A stretch of 21,865 nucleotides of DNA, taken from contig CAZNDG010000046.1 in assembly GCA_964571695.1 (NCBI GenBank), positions 1-21,865 on the forward strand, in the 5' to 3' direction. This DNA is from UBA8958 sp964571695 (GTDB lineage: Bacteria; Desulfobacterota; Syntrophia; Syntrophales; UBA8958). A program made the position numbers and the translations under genes. The notes beneath the pieces were generated by a model, which worked only from the letters and a program-made list of their open reading frames with translations, was not told the origin of the DNA and made no database searches. This document shows, piece after piece, positions 14,120 to 21,865 of the stretch; positions within the stretch are counted from its first letter, which is position 1, and each line of letters begins with the position of its first letter.

Positions 14120-16560
14120 TCAGTGCGGATTTTCTTTGAACCGGATCCGGTACAGGCCGTAGTGGACGTGCTGCTCCTGAGCCGCGGCGATTTCCGTCAG
14201 CTCGTACTTTTCCCTCATCATGGAGCACAGCTCCTTATGATGGCCGGCGGTGCTGCACCAGTAGTTGTGGTGGAAGTACACGTGGCCGTTGTAGCGCTTC
14301 AGGAGTTCGGTGATGATGTCGGGATTGTTTATACCCGCAAAGGTCTGGATGGCCCCCTGCTGCCAGAGGAGGAGCATCGTGGGGACGTGGGTGAGGACGA
14401 CGGAGCGGCGCGGTATCTTCTCGATGAACTGCCGGGCATAGGCGTGATCGTAACGCGCCCCCCAGGCCTCCTGACTGACGAGGCGGATCAGGGGCAGGAA
14501 GGGGAGCCAGGAGTAGAGGAGCAGGACGAAGATGAGTCCCGCGGCCAGGGCGCCGCCTGCCCGGAAAGGACGGCCGGCGTCATCTCCCGAAAGCGGCGGT
14601 GATCCGAATGGCTCAGGATCAGGCGCAGGAGAGCGCATGCGGCCGGCGGCGGCGCGGGCCGTATGGGGCCGCCGGGCGGCGAGGCGGTAGGTGAGGCGGG
14701 TGATCACGGCCTGGAGGCGGTCCGCCCCCATTCCGGCGAGAACGGCGAGGGGCATGAAGGAGACGAGGGCAAAACGGACGTCGGCACCGTATTTATAGCT
14801 CCCGGCGTAAAAAAACAGGAAGATCCCCCAGAACATCACGAACCACAGGAGGAACAGCCCGGGCAGGACAAACCGCGCCCCGCGGGCCGCCGGCCCGACG
14901 CCGCCCTTCCCTTTTTCATCCCCGATCTTTACCCATCCCCCTCCCCGGCTCCGGGATAGATCGGACGATCCGGAAACATCAATCCGGTCCGTTCCCGCCG
15001 CTTCGTCCGGCCGGGAGGGCGCCGCGGTGACGGTGCCGACGGCGTTGCCGGCGCTGACGGCGGAGGCGGGGCCGTCTTCGTCCCGGCGTCCCCGGTTACG
15101 CAAAGGCCCCGCAAGACCCAGGAAGGCCAGGAAGGTGAAGACGGCCGGGAAAAGCTGGTTGTTCAGGTAATAGGGGCCGTTGACGGCGATGTTCTTGAAG
15201 AAGAACTCCAGGGAGAACTTCGCCCCTTCGGCACCCCAGGACTCGCCGCTCACGGCATGGATGTGGAGGAACTGGGGAAGGATGAAGACCAGGGCCGGGA
15301 TCCCCAGCAACCATACCTCCCACCGGGTCAGACGGCGCGGCGTTGTAACGAGCAGGGCCAGGAAGGCCCAGAGGCCGATGAGCCCAGATTCCGGGCGCAT
15401 CTGGCTCGCCAGGGGGACCACGAGGCACAGGAGCGCCAGGTGGCGCAGACGGCCAGTCTTCAGGTAAACGAGGAGGCACAGGACCGCCAGGCCGCCGAAG
15501 AACGCCGCCGCCGGCTCCGCGGCCATCGTGTTGGACCAGACGATGTTTTGGGGGATCGCCGCCCAGACCAGCGCCCCCATGATCGCCGGGAAAAACCTTC
15601 CGGTCACGATATGGACGATCCAGAAGCAGAGAAGGATTCCGCCCAGATAGAGGAGATTGTTCATCCGGAAGCCGTGCTCCTCGTCCACCCCGCCGATCTG
15701 AAAGGCCATGCTGACGAGAAACGGCCAGCCGCTGGGTTCCTTGTTGTAAATCTGCCAGTGGGGGTGGTACTCGTCGTATTCGAAGACGCCGTAGTTGCAC
15801 ATCGCCGCCTGCCCCTTCAGGGCCATGCTTTGGGCGACGTTTCCGTAGATGTCTTCATCGTAGTAGATGCGGTGAACCCGGGGGGCCACCGAAGTGACGG
15901 CGACGGCGGCGGAGATCAGGAGGGCCGCCAGGATCAGCAGGCGGAAGTGGCGCTGGAGCCAGGCCGCCGGGGGGTCGGAGGACTTGGCGGCGGCGGCGGA
16001 AGGAGAGGGAGAAGAAGCGGAGGAGGTGTTGGGAACCACGGCGCTTGATGCGGTAGGGGCGGCAGTTGCGGCAGTTGCGGCGTCTTCAGCAACGGGGGCG
16101 GGGGCGGGGGCGCCCTCGGAAACGGTTGATGCGCCTTTGGGGGCGGCGGGGGCGGCCGGCGCCGGGACGATCAAGCCCCGGAAGGCCGCGGCGATATCCC
16201 GCCCGCAGGCGACCGCCCCGAGGATCAGGNNNNNNNNNNNNNNNNNNNNNNNNNNNNNNNNNNNNNNNNNNNNNNNNNNNNNNNNNNNNNNNNNNNNNNN
16301 NNNNNNNNNNNNNNNNNNNNNNNNNNNNNGCCCCGGAAGGCCGCGGCGATATCCCGCCCGCAGGCGACCGCCCCGAGGATCAGGAGGAGGAAGTTCAGGC
16401 GGAGGATCCAGGTGATGTTGTTCAGAAGAAAGTTCTGAACGGTGCCCCGGGGATGGTAGTCGATGACGTAAACGCCGAAACCGATGACGAGGCAGTAAAG
16501 CGCCGCGATCCCCACCGGGAGCAGGGGGCCGGATGCGAGTTTACGCAGCGAGGTTTTCAA
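14120..16560 (-). CDS. GT39/PMT-like integral membrane glycosyltransferase
   Basis: Collapsing the false gap gives 761 aa starting at a TTG (16560) with GGAGG 9 bases upstream, overlapping the carbamoyltransferase end by 20 bases. Two N-terminal helices are followed by an Ala/Pro/Ser-rich linker (about 80-147) and the GT-C core. A helix at about 153-175 leads into the first periplasmic loop with the acidic motif YYDEDIY (Asp183-Asp185), typical of the PMT/ArnT group. Many further helices follow (PAIMGALVWAAIPQNIVWS, LCLVVPLASQMRPESGLIGL). Such enzymes transfer a sugar from a polyprenyl-phosphate donor on the outer face of the inner membrane. Two more low-complexity, charged inserts interrupt membrane segments at about 432-509 and 573-615. 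The GT2 enzyme at 10845 could make its donor. The acceptor is unknown: glycan, lipid or protein. Confidence 0.85.
16175..16384. other. Assembly gap 3: 100 N with the same 55 bases on both sides
   Basis: N occupies 16230-16329. Bases 16175-16229 and 16330-16384 are identical. Collapsing them joins the N-terminal two-helix piece and the GT39-like core in one frame. Confidence 0.95.
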
Positions 16561-18274
16561 CCAGGACGTCCTCCAGGAACAGGTAGCGGATGCCGGTCTG
16601 CCGGAGCATCTTCAGGGCCTCGGCGGGGGTGCAGACCAGGGGCTCGCCGTGGATGTTGAAGCTCGTGTTCAGGACCACCCCGTGGCCGAGCTCCGCCTTC
16701 AGGGCCAAAAGCAGCTCCCGGTAGGCGGGATTTTCCTCCTTGACGAACTGGGGGCGGCAGGTGCCGTCGATGTTGATGACCCCGGCCATGAGGGGCAGGT
16801 GCTCCTCCCGGACCCGGAAGGCCATGGTCATGAAGCGGTTGTCGTCCAGGCACAGGCCGTCGGCGTGGAGGAGCGGCGGTCCGTCCTCGGCGAGGATGCT
16901 GGGGCAGAACGGCTGGTACCAGACCCGTTTCTTCAGCAGGACGTTGAGGCGGTCCTTGATGCGGTTGTTGTCCGGACGGGCCAGGATGCTGCGGTTCCCC
17001 AGGGACCGGGGGCCGATCTCCATGCGCCCCCTAAACCAGAGGATGATCTCCCCGTCCAGGATGAAACGGGCCGCCCGTTGAGGGGCGTCGGCGACGGTCT
17101 CCCATTTCAGGGCGCCGCCCTCCCGGCGGGCCGCGGTACAGGCCGCCAGGATCTCCACCCGGGAATGGCGGGGTCCCAGGTACAGATCGTCGAGACGGTA
17201 GCCGGCCACGCCGAAGGCCTCGTAATTCAGGTGCATCGCCGCGCCGATGCCCAGGCCGCCGTCGCCCATGTGGGGGAAGACGTAGATCCGCTCCACCCCG
17301 TCGAGGGCGGCGATCTTCATGTTCATCTTGATATTGGAAAACACCCCGCCCGCGGCGGCCAGGCGCCGGATCCCCGTGGCGGCCAGGTAATGCCGGACGA
17401 GATCGAGGATGCTCTTCTCCAGGACCCGCTGGGCCATGGCGGCGAACTGCTCCGAGGGATAGCGCCAGAGGATCTTCCGGAGTTCCCGGTGCAGGGCCGT
17501 GGCGCTGTAGCGGGAGACGATGTTCCCGTCCGTCGCGGCGATCAGGTCCATGAGGGGGTTTTCCTCGTCGGGGATGGGATAGGCGTAGTTGGCCAGGGCC
17601 ATGACCTTTCCCTCATCCTCCAACTCCCGCATGTTCATGAGGTTGGTGACGTGTTCGAAGAAGATCCCCAAAGAGGTATGGGCGGGAAGAGCCCGGAGGA
17701 GCTCCAGACGTCCCCCGGCAAAGCGGCGGACGGTGCCGCAGAGGCCGTCGCCGACGCCGTCGAGGGTGATCACCAGGGCCTCGGGAAAGCCGCTGCACGC
17801 CGCGGCGGCCACCGCATGGGCGGCGTGGTGGTCCACGAGGGAGAGGCGGAAGTCCCGGAAGCCCAGGGCGCGCAGACGCCCGGTGAGATGGCGGCGGCTC
17901 AGGGCGATGGAAACGGGATTGGGGGCCAGCTCGGTGAACCGGTACTTGAAGGCCTTCTTGAAGGGATCGGCGGTGCGGGGGGGCAGCTTCCGGCGGCGGA
18001 TGAGGTAGTATTCCTCCTTGAGGCGGGGGAAGAGGCGGGTCAGGGTCTTGGCCGGATCCGTCGTCGAGGCGGCGATGTATTTCACGTCCGGAGGGGTGAG
18101 ACCGGCGAACTCCAGACAGGCGCCGATGGCGAGGCTGGGGAAGCCCACCTCTAACTTCCGCCGGGTGAGGCGCTCCTCGTTGATCGCGCAGACGAGTTCC
18201 CCGCCCCGGACCAGGGCCGCCCCGGCGTCATGGCCGTCCCAGACGCCCAATACAAATTCCCGCTCACTTTTCAT
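16541..18274 (-). CDS. NodU/CmcH-family carbamoyltransferase
   Basis: A 577-aa enzyme that transfers a carbamoyl group from carbamoyl phosphate, with ATP, to a hydroxyl of a sugar or related acceptor. Motifs in order: GVWDGHDAGAALV (His15), INEERLTRRK, the metal-binding VDHHAAHA (148-154), ITLDGVGDG, EDEGKVMALA, AAGGVFSNIKMN, PHMGDGGLGIGAA, and in the C-terminal domain FRGRMEIGPRSLGNRSILA and LNTSFNIHGEPLVCTPAEAL. The length is normal and all family motifs look intact. It is likely cytoplasmic and modifies a precursor sugar of the glycan. The ATG at 18274 has no ribosome-binding site, because repeat copy 5 ends six bases upstream, so translation may depend on coupling with the upstream gene. 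Its 3' end overlaps the start of the GT39-like gene. Confidence 0.94.
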   Translation of the reverse strand: MKSEREFVLGVWDGHDAGAALVRGGELVCAINEERLTRRKLEVGFPSLAIGACLEFAGLTPPDVKYIAASTTDPAKTLTRLFPRLKEEYYLIRRRKLPPRTADPFKKAFKYRFTELAPNPVSIALSRRHLTGRLRALGFRDFRLSLVDHHAAHAVAAAACSGFPEALVITLDGVGDGLCGTVRRFAGGRLELLRALPAHTSLGIFFEHVTNLMNMRELEDEGKVMALANYAYPIPDEENPLMDLIAATDGNIVSRYSATALHRELRKILWRYPSEQFAAMAQRVLEKSILDLVRHYLAATGIRRLAAAGGVFSNIKMNMKIAALDGVERIYVFPHMGDGGLGIGAAMHLNYEAFGVAGYRLDDLYLGPRHSRVEILAACTAARREGGALKWETVADAPQRAARFILDGEIILWFRGRMEIGPRSLGNRSILARPDNNRIKDRLNVLLKKRVWYQPFCPSILAEDGPPLLHADGLCLDDNRFMTMAFRVREEHLPLMAGVINIDGTCRPQFVKEENPAYRELLLALKAELGHGVVLNTSFNIHGEPLVCTPAEALKMLRQTGIRYLFLEDVLVENLAA

Positions 18275-18279
18275 AAGAT

Positions 18280-18308
18280 AAAAACGCTAATTTTAAAGAC
18301 CTGACCCC
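18280..18308 (-). repeat. GGGGTCAGGTCT repeat, copy 5 (between two genes)
   Basis: This solo copy supplies the final GSGL and TAA stop (18295-18293) of the anchored hypothetical protein, and lies 5 bases from the carbamoyltransferase ATG. On the minus strand it is preceded by a related word, GGGGGTCAGGCACAGTG (about 18322-18306), so two repeat types are joined here. Confidence 0.85.
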
Positions 18309-19201
18309 ACTGTGCCTGACCCCCGGCGGCGGCGCCACCACAGCCAGCCGCCCGCGGCGGCGATTGCCGCCAGGACCGCCACGGCGAAGACGATGAGGAG
18401 CACGGGCTTCTCCTCCACCGGGGCCTCGTCCTGGAGGAGGCGGGAAAACTGGACGCCGTTGAAGTCATACCAGACCACGGCCCGGTAGGGATAACGCGCC
18501 GGAGGGAGCCCGGCGTCAAGCTTCACCAGCGCTTCGTCCTCTTTCGTCCCTCCCGGACCCAACTCATAGAAACGATCCGTTTCGTCCATGGTGATGCCGT
18601 CGGGAAGGTAGAAGCTCACGACGGCCTGGACCGGACCCTTGTGATTGTTGACGAGGGAGATCCGGTATTTCGCCGTCGCCTCGCCCAGACTCTTTACATT
18701 GAGGGCCTCGGCATTCACGGCCACCGCCAGCGGCGGCTTTTCCCCCGCCGGGAGGCCCGTCCGGTTCATGAAGGGGTGGAAGTCATAGAGCAGATGGGGC
18801 TTGCCGGCGTGGTCGTCATAGGAGAGGCGGCTTACCATGATATAGTCGCCGGGGATCATGGCCCCCAGATCGAAGTCGCAGCGATAGGACGTCCAGGCCT
18901 GGCCGGCGGCGATCTGGCCGTAGGGATCCGAGCGGCGGGCATCCCGGGCGAGGAAGGTGGTCACCAAGAGATGATATACCGGCGCGGAGCCGGCGTTGCG
19001 GACCTCGTATTCTACGATCATCCGGCCGGAGGGGCCGGCGGTCACTTTGGGGATGATTTTTACCGGCCCGGCATTCGCCCCCGGTCCCGGCCCGGCCGGC
19101 GCCGGCGGGACGGCAACCGTCAGGAGCATCAGCAGGACCGCTGCGGCCATCATCATGACAGATATGGTTCCGCCATCAAAACCTGGAGATCTTTTCTTCA
19201 T
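18293..19201 (-). CDS. Membrane-anchored two-domain protein of unknown function
   Basis: A 302-aa protein I do not recognise. It has an N-terminal signal sequence (about 12-36, hydrophobic, ending near APAGPG). Two regions look like beta-sandwich, NEW3/CARDB-style domains: about 46-145 (VKIIPKVTAGPSGRMIVEYE, VRNAGSAPVYHLLVTTFLA) and 158-262 (YRISLVNNHKGPVQAVVSFY). A C-terminal membrane helix (PVLLIVFAVAVLAAIAAAGG) ends in WWRRRR. This predicts a periplasmic protein anchored at its C-terminus. The ATG at 19201 has AAGGG close upstream. The last residues after RRRR are encoded by repeats, so the original C-terminus was probably different. Placed between the ligase and carbamoyltransferase genes, it may bind glycan or hold the assembly complex, but that is only inference from location. 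Confidence 0.75.
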   Translation of the reverse strand: MKKRSPGFDGGTISVMMMAAAVLLMLLTVAVPPAPAGPGPGANAGPVKIIPKVTAGPSGRMIVEYEVRNAGSAPVYHLLVTTFLARDARRSDPYGQIAAGQAWTSYRCDFDLGAMIPGDYIMVSRLSYDDHAGKPHLLYDFHPFMNRTGLPAGEKPPLAVAVNAEALNVKSLGEATAKYRISLVNNHKGPVQAVVSFYLPDGITMDETDRFYELGPGGTKEDEALVKLDAGLPPARYPYRAVVWYDFNGVQFSRLLQDEAPVEEKPVLLIVFAVAVLAAIAAAGGWLWWRRRRGSGTVGSGL

Positions 19202-19234
19202 TGCCCTTAAAACCTCGTCATAAAAATTGCTGGT

Positions 19235-19263
19235 TTTGTACTATAGCCTCCGGAGCAGGTCAA
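19235..19263 (-). promoter_or_regulatory. Possible sigma70-type promoter before the anchored hypothetical gene
   Basis: On the minus strand, TTGACC (19263-19258), a 17-base spacer and TACAAA (19240-19235), in the 77-base gap after the ligase gene. It would allow the last three genes of this block to be expressed separately. It is a visual match of moderate quality. Confidence 0.35.
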
Positions 19264-19278
19264 GGTGATTTCCCGAAA

Positions 19279-21837
19279 CTAAAAAAGCGGCGGCGCCCCC
19301 GGGGCCGCCTTTTCCGGATAGAAACCGCGGATGAAACCCGTAATGTCCTTGAGGATCTTCTTGTTTCCCGTAAGCGTCAGGGCCTTGTGGTAATGGCGCA
19401 TGGCCCGGAACCAGTAATCCTCCTGCTTGGGGGGATCGAAGCCGTAGGCCTTGGAGCGCATTACCCAGTAATTACCCAGATCGATGTGGAGCCAGGGATT
19501 CATCACCCAGTCGCCGCCCATGTAGGTGGCCCGCTCCATGGAAAGGTCCGCCGCCGGAAGCCAGATCCGGCCGTAATCGGGATCGCTGTTGAGATAGGTG
19601 TACTCCCAGCCCAGGCACTTGTGGGCCTCGGCGTTGAAGGGGTTCAGGCGCACCGACCGCTCCAGGGCCGCGATGATCGGACCGTGGGAGGCCGCCCACG
19701 CCGGGGTGGCGCTCCCGTTTCGCGTCGCCTCCTTGTTGCGGATTTCCGTAAGTTCCATCGCCATGCGGAAGGCGTACTCGGCGTTGCCGCCGTCGAAGCT
19801 CATGGCCCGGGCGATATCCGCCGGGGGCGGGCGCCAGTCGAGATTCAGGGTCATGTTGGGCACCGTGGGGCAGTAGATCTCGGCGAGGTAATGACGGATC
19901 ACCCACTGGCCGTTCCAGAGGATCAGCCCCAAAAGGAGGGCGAGGGGAACGGCGCCGGCCCCGCGGAGGGGCAGTGACGTCCCGGGGAGGAGCAGGACGT
20001 CCTGGTGGGTGGACAGGCGGTCCAGATGCAGAGCGGCCGTCCCGATGGCAAGGGTCGCGGCGAGGAGGAGAAAATTCGCCGGCAGGTGGAGATTGAAATC
20101 GGCGATGGAATGGATGAGAATCGCCGCCAGGGACGCGATCCCGCCGGCCCCCAGGCAGACGGCGAAGGTGCTGCGCCGGCGCCGCCACCGGCGCAGATAG
20201 ACGAAGACAAACCAGGTCCCCGCGGCCGCGGCGACGACCATCCCCGCCACCCCCGCCTCGGCTAAAAATTGCGCCCAGTCGTTATGGCCGTGCTCGTAGG
20301 ACGTCATCTTCTGCCGCTCGTCCTGATACTTGGGGAAGGCGTAGGGGAAGTTCCCCACCCCCACGCCGGAACGGCGGTAATCCTTGTAGATGTCCAGGGT
20401 CTTCTGGGAAGCGAGCATTCTTCCCTCATAGCCCTGGTCAATGACCATGAAGCGATCCAAGACATAGTCGATCCCCGCCGGCAGGGAGTAGAAGGCCACG
20501 ATGAGGAAGATGGCCAGGATGATCTTCCCCTTGCGGCGCTGCTCCCGGCGGAGGAACAGGAGGGTGCCCAGGATGAAGAGCCCGCCGGCGCCGGCCATGA
20601 TGCCGCCCCGGGAGGCGGAGAGGATCAATCCCACCCCCATGACCGCCCCCATGAAGATGATGAGGAACCGGCGGGTGAAGATGCCGTCGCCGGAAAAGAA
20701 GGTCAGGATTCTTTCCCGGAGGTCCGGGCGGCGGCGGGAGGAGCGGCGGCGGGCCAGGTCGGCGGCATAGGCGCCGGCATAGGCCGCGGCCATAATCATC
20801 CCCATTTCCATGAGGCCGGCGAAGTGGTTGCGGTTGATGTAGGTCCCGTGGACGCTCTTTTCCGTGGCGTGGAGGTACCACCAGACGTGGTGGTGCCGGG
20901 AATAGGTCTCCATGATCCCGTAGAGGGAATCGAAGGCCGCCGTAAACAGGATGGCCAGGACCGCCGTCTCGATGCGGCGGCGGGTCCGGAGGGTCTGGAG
21001 GAGGCCGAAGAAGAAGAGGCCGTAGGCGGTCCAGCGGATCAGCGACATGCGCACGGGATAGGCGTAGGGGGCGACGCTGTACCACACGTCTCCGGGCCAG
21101 GGGGAGGCGACGACTTGGGGGGCCGGCAGGGAGGCCAGTCCGGCCACCTTAGCCTCCGGCGACAGGACGGAGACGAGGAAATCCGGCAGGGGCGTCATCT
21201 GGAAGATCAACAAGAGGGTCATCGAGACGAAGAGCGGCGTCATCCCCCCAAGGGGCCAGACGAAAACAAGGCGGCCGGACGCTCCGGGGCGCGCCGGGGC
21301 GCCGGCGCCGTCATGACGGTCGTGACGGGCTCCTTCCTCGTCCCGGTAGGCATGACTGTCCCGCCGGACGGCCCGGTGCCCGTCTCCCCGCCGGCCGGCG
21401 GGTGCATCCGGAGCCGGGAGGGGTAGATCCCGGTGGTCACCTGCTTCGTCACGGTCTTCGCCGGCGCCGGCCCGAACGCGTACATCATGTTCTTCGCCCG
21501 CGTCGGCCCGGGCATCCGCCCCCGGCGTCCCAAGGTCGGGATATTTACGGCGGAGGAAACGGCCGGGGATGAGGAGGAGACTCGCCGCCAGGATGCACAG
21601 GAAGACCAGGGAATAGACCCAGGTGTGGACGGCGCCGAAGAGGAGGATGCCGAAAATCAGGGCGAACAGTTGCAGACCGAAGGCGAGTTGCTCACAGCGG
21701 GGGAGGAAACCTCCTTTCTTCCCCCTTTTCTCCTTTGGCGAGCGCTTGAATACCCCCTTGAGAAGACCGAAGTTTTTTTTCATCGCCGGGCCGATTTTCC
21801 CTAATAAGGACTTAACCACCGCAAGATCGCCGCTCAC
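19279..21837 (-). CDS. O-antigen ligase/Wzy-like polymerase with C-terminal TPR-like region
   Basis: An 852-aa polytopic inner-membrane protein. Family signatures are the segment HGTYINRNHFAGLMEMGM, SASRGGIMAG and the periplasmic motif YEHGHNDWAQFLAEAGVAG (His518 region), followed by more helices. A soluble C-terminal region (from about 660) has a TPR-like piece, ALERSVRLNPFNAEAHKCLG. Such proteins polymerise or ligate polyprenyl-linked glycan at the periplasmic face. Between the first two membrane hairpins (about 99-190) lies a hydrophilic Asp/Arg/His/Ala-rich insert whose codon third positions do not fit the annotated frame. The start is unclear: GTG at 21837 and ATG at 21783 are both possible, neither has a good ribosome-binding site, and the frame stays open to the window edge. 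Polymerase and ligase cannot be told apart from sequence alone. Confidence 0.85.
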   Translation of the reverse strand: MSGDLAVVKSLLGKIGPAMKKNFGLLKGVFKRSPKEKRGKKGGFLPRCEQLAFGLQLFALIFGILLFGAVHTWVYSLVFLCILAASLLLIPGRFLRRKYPDLGTPGADARADAGEEHDVRVRAGAGEDRDEAGDHRDLPLPAPDAPAGRRGDGHRAVRRDSHAYRDEEGARHDRHDGAGAPARPGASGRLVFVWPLGGMTPLFVSMTLLLIFQMTPLPDFLVSVLSPEAKVAGLASLPAPQVVASPWPGDVWYSVAPYAYPVRMSLIRWTAYGLFFFGLLQTLRTRRRIETAVLAILFTAAFDSLYGIMETYSRHHHVWWYLHATEKSVHGTYINRNHFAGLMEMGMIMAAAYAGAYAADLARRRSSRRRPDLRERILTFFSGDGIFTRRFLIIFMGAVMGVGLILSASRGGIMAGAGGLFILGTLLFLRREQRRKGKIILAIFLIVAFYSLPAGIDYVLDRFMVIDQGYEGRMLASQKTLDIYKDYRRSGVGVGNFPYAFPKYQDERQKMTSYEHGHNDWAQFLAEAGVAGMVVAAAAGTWFVFVYLRRWRRRRSTFAVCLGAGGIASLAAILIHSIADFNLHLPANFLLLAATLAIGTAALHLDRLSTHQDVLLLPGTSLPLRGAGAVPLALLLGLILWNGQWVIRHYLAEIYCPTVPNMTLNLDWRPPPADIARAMSFDGGNAEYAFRMAMELTEIRNKEATRNGSATPAWAASHGPIIAALERSVRLNPFNAEAHKCLGWEYTYLNSDPDYGRIWLPAADLSMERATYMGGDWVMNPWLHIDLGNYWVMRSKAYGFDPPKQEDYWFRAMRHYHKALTLTGNKKILKDITGFIRGFYPEKAAPGAPPLF

Positions 21838-21865
21838 CCGGCGGGGCGAAAACCATTTGACGCGT

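Noticed and set aside
21240..21533. Separate small gene in the ligase linker
   Set aside because: The shifted frame has the better codon pattern but no start signal or domain of its own. It is better explained as part of the ligase linker read in another frame.

Overview
The window is a GC-rich bacterial chromosome segment, almost entirely one exopolysaccharide (EPS) or surface-glycan biosynthesis and export locus. The machinery is Gram-negative: an outer-membrane beta-barrel, a Wza-type export lipoprotein and a Wzc-type tyrosine autokinase. Gene content (EPS-associated MarR-type regulator, FecR-domain protein, PHP-type phosphatase, BBP2-like barrel) and the style of the intergenic repeats suggest a Desulfobacterota/Deltaproteobacteria-type organism, possibly Syntrophales-like. 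This placement is inference; there is no rRNA or marker gene here. Three runs of exactly 100 N, each flanked by the same 55 bases, show a draft assembly.

Layout. Positions 1-10627 form a minus-strand block. In transcription order it holds the barrel (10627-9311), FecR-domain protein (9291-7906), Wza-like export lipoprotein (7721-6603), Wzc-like polymerisation/tyrosine kinase protein (6468-4051), PHP phosphatase (3952-3134), EPS-associated MarR-type regulator (2894-2568), nucleotide-sugar dehydrogenase (2335-305) and the start of a small hypothetical coiled-coil protein (248-1). A divergent promoter region (10628-10844) separates it from a plus-strand pair: a GT2 polyprenyl-phosphate sugar synthase (10845-11707) and a radical SAM protein (11828-13827). 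These converge on a second minus-strand block: O-antigen ligase/polymerase (21837-19279), an anchored two-domain hypothetical protein (19201-18293), a NodU/CmcH-type carbamoyltransferase (18274-16541) and a GT39-like membrane glycosyltransferase (16560-14120).

How they work together. The dehydrogenase makes a nucleotide-sugar uronate. The GT2 enzyme charges a polyprenyl phosphate with a sugar that the GT39-like enzyme can transfer at the outer face of the inner membrane. The carbamoyltransferase, and perhaps the radical SAM protein, decorate sugars. The ligase/Wzy-like protein polymerises or ligates the product. The Wzc-like kinase and the PHP phosphatase control chain length and export by tyrosine phosphorylation. 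The Wza-like lipoprotein and barrel carry the chain out, and the MarR-type protein probably regulates the locus.

Two things stand out. First, a short repeat starting GGGGTCAGGTCTTTAAAATT occurs five times. Two inverted copies bound a 280-bp element inserted in frame into the dehydrogenase just after its Rossmann motif. The other three lie exactly over the 3' ends of genes and supply part or all of their stop codons. Unrelated repeats, also starting CGGG/GGGG, follow other stop codons. Second, most of the large proteins carry long Ala/Gly/Thr/Pro-rich inserts at linkers. The one in the O-antigen ligase appears to be read in a frame that codon usage does not support.
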